A DNA stretch of 64,000 bases, taken from positions 124,001 through 188,000 of the forward strand of contig ABHC01000005.1 in assembly GCA_000171835.1 (NCBI GenBank). Reading direction: 5' to 3'. A program made the translations under genes and the position numbers. Each line of letters begins with the position of its first letter. Position 1 is the first letter of the stretch. Origin of the DNA: an alpha proteobacterium BAL199. GTDB lineage: Bacteria; Pseudomonadota; Alphaproteobacteria; Thalassobaculales; Thalassobaculaceae. Under the pieces are notes generated by a model. The model searched no databases. It saw only the letters and a program-made list of their open reading frames with translations, and had not been told where the DNA came from. Shown here one piece after another: positions 63,292 through 64,000 of the stretch.

Positions 63292-63388
63292 TGAATCCTC
63301 CTGAATCCGTCGGCACCGGGCATATCGGAAAGCGTCGCTGCGGAATAGGGCCTTTTTCGGCGCCGTCAGTTGGGCTAAGCGATAACCA

Positions 63389-64000
63389 ATGCCCGCAACG
63401 CTCTACCTCCTCCGGCACGGCGAGACCACCTGGAACCGGATCGGCCGGCTGCAGGGTCAACTCGATGCGCCCCTTACCCGTCTCGGCCTCGCCCAGATCG
63501 ACGCGGTGGCCCACTGTCTAGCAGGCCTCGTCAACGGTACGAGCTTTCGATTGGTCGCCAGCCCGCTCGGCCGCACCCGCCAGTCGGCTGCGATGGTCGC
63601 CGAGCATCTGGGCGTCGACTACGAGGCGATTGTCTGGGACGACCGGTTGAAGGAGATCACGCTCGGCGACTGGGACGGCTTCCCCGGTTGGGGGGCCCTG
63701 GACCGGGCGCACCCGGAGGAGGCGGCCAGGCGCAACGCCGACCCGTGGAACTACCGCTACCCGAACGGCGAAAGCAGCCAGGACGTCCAGGACCGCGTCC
63801 GGCCGTTCCTGGCTGAATGCGAGGCCATGGGCGGCGTGCACGTGATCGTGGCCCATGGCGTCGTGAACAAGGTCGCGCGCGGCCTGTACCTTGGACTGAC
63901 CCGCGAACAGACCTTCGCCCTCGACCGCCCGCAGGACGCGTTCCACCGGCTAGAGGCCGGCGCCGAAGCGACGATCACCGTCGACGTGCCCGACAGCCCG
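63389..64000 (+). CDS. Histidine phosphatase family protein (3' partial)
   Basis: A frame starts at ATG 63389 and is still open at the window end, with 204 codons visible. The N-terminus TLYLLRHGETTWNRIGRLQG has the catalytic RHG (H10), and VASPLGRTRQSAAMVAEHLG plus VHVIVAHGVVNKVARGL supply the other phosphate-binding Arg and His. This is the phosphoglycerate-mutase-like superfamily. The true end lies outside the window. Confidence 0.93.
   Translation, partial: MPATLYLLRHGETTWNRIGRLQGQLDAPLTRLGLAQIDAVAHCLAGLVNGTSFRLVASPLGRTRQSAAMVAEHLGVDYEAIVWDDRLKEITLGDWDGFPGWGALDRAHPEEAARRNADPWNYRYPNGESSQDVQDRVRPFLAECEAMGGVHVIVAHGVVNKVARGLYLGLTREQTFALDRPQDAFHRLEAGAEATITVDVPDSP

Noticed and set aside
1-64000. 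CRISPR arrays, tRNA or rRNA genes, integrase-flanked islands.
   Set aside because: No regularly spaced repeats, cloverleaf sequences, rRNA blocks or integrase genes were seen on reading.

Overview
The window is GC-rich chromosomal DNA, most likely from an alphaproteobacterium of the Rhodospirillales type. This placement is inference. It rests on high GC, ABC and TRAP solute transporters next to catabolic enzymes, a pssA-psd pair, an NADP-isocitrate dehydrogenase of the eukaryote-like type, and a palindromic repeat at about 32.25 kb that resembles the 'CCTGAGGTGC' repeats common in alphaproteobacteria. No rRNA, tRNA, CRISPR array, phage or replication origin was seen.

Layout. (1) 1-10.4 kb: the end of an Asp/Glu/hydantoin racemase gene, an AhpD-like gene, and a seven-gene operon coding for a complete peptide-type ABC importer (binding protein, two permeases, two ATPases), an M81 (MlrC-type) metallopeptidase and an amidase. 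It looks like an uptake-and-hydrolysis module for an amide or peptide compound. (2) 10.7-24.5 kb: single metabolic genes (cyclase, sterol-desaturase-like protein, YghU-type glutathione transferase, FAD oxidoreductase, peptidoglycan-binding protein, amidohydrolase, aldo/keto reductase, EamA exporter, acetyltransferase, FMN-binding glutamate-synthase-like protein). A complete IS1182-family element sits inside what was a terminator hairpin. (3) 24.6-36.2 kb: a MarR regulator with a double palindromic operator, a TRAP transporter with a FAD monooxygenase gene between its binding-protein and permease genes, a CoxG-like protein, two thiamine-diphosphate enzymes, an amidase and an SDR. This is a second probable catabolic cluster.

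(4) 36.2-48 kb: a more AT-rich glycan-type region invaded by insertion sequences. A glycosyltransferase-like gene is cut by an IS630 and an IS256 element, and a DegT-family aminotransferase gene is cut by a second IS630. A third IS630 is itself cut by a decayed IS5. Removing each element plus one copy of its target duplication restores every interrupted reading frame exactly. Two tandem FkbM methyltransferase genes follow. (5) 48-64 kb: an orphan TRAP-type binding protein, a cold-shock protein, a PadR-RND efflux operon, phospholipid synthesis genes (CDP-alcohol phosphatidyltransferase, pssA, psd), a LysM protein, a LOG protein and icd. After icd comes a small exported protein that matches the CdiA-CT RNase A-like toxin domain, followed by a conserved hypothetical, a TauE/SafE permease, a PLP aminotransferase and the start of a histidine phosphatase gene.

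The strongest leads are the stand-alone exported RNase A-like protein (60177-60644), the fully reconstructable nested IS history with stop codons borrowed from the CTAG target, the hairpin that may bring a Shine-Dalgarno close to the monooxygenase start (26766-26801), and the paired CGTTTA-N5-TAAACG operator in front of the TRAP cluster.
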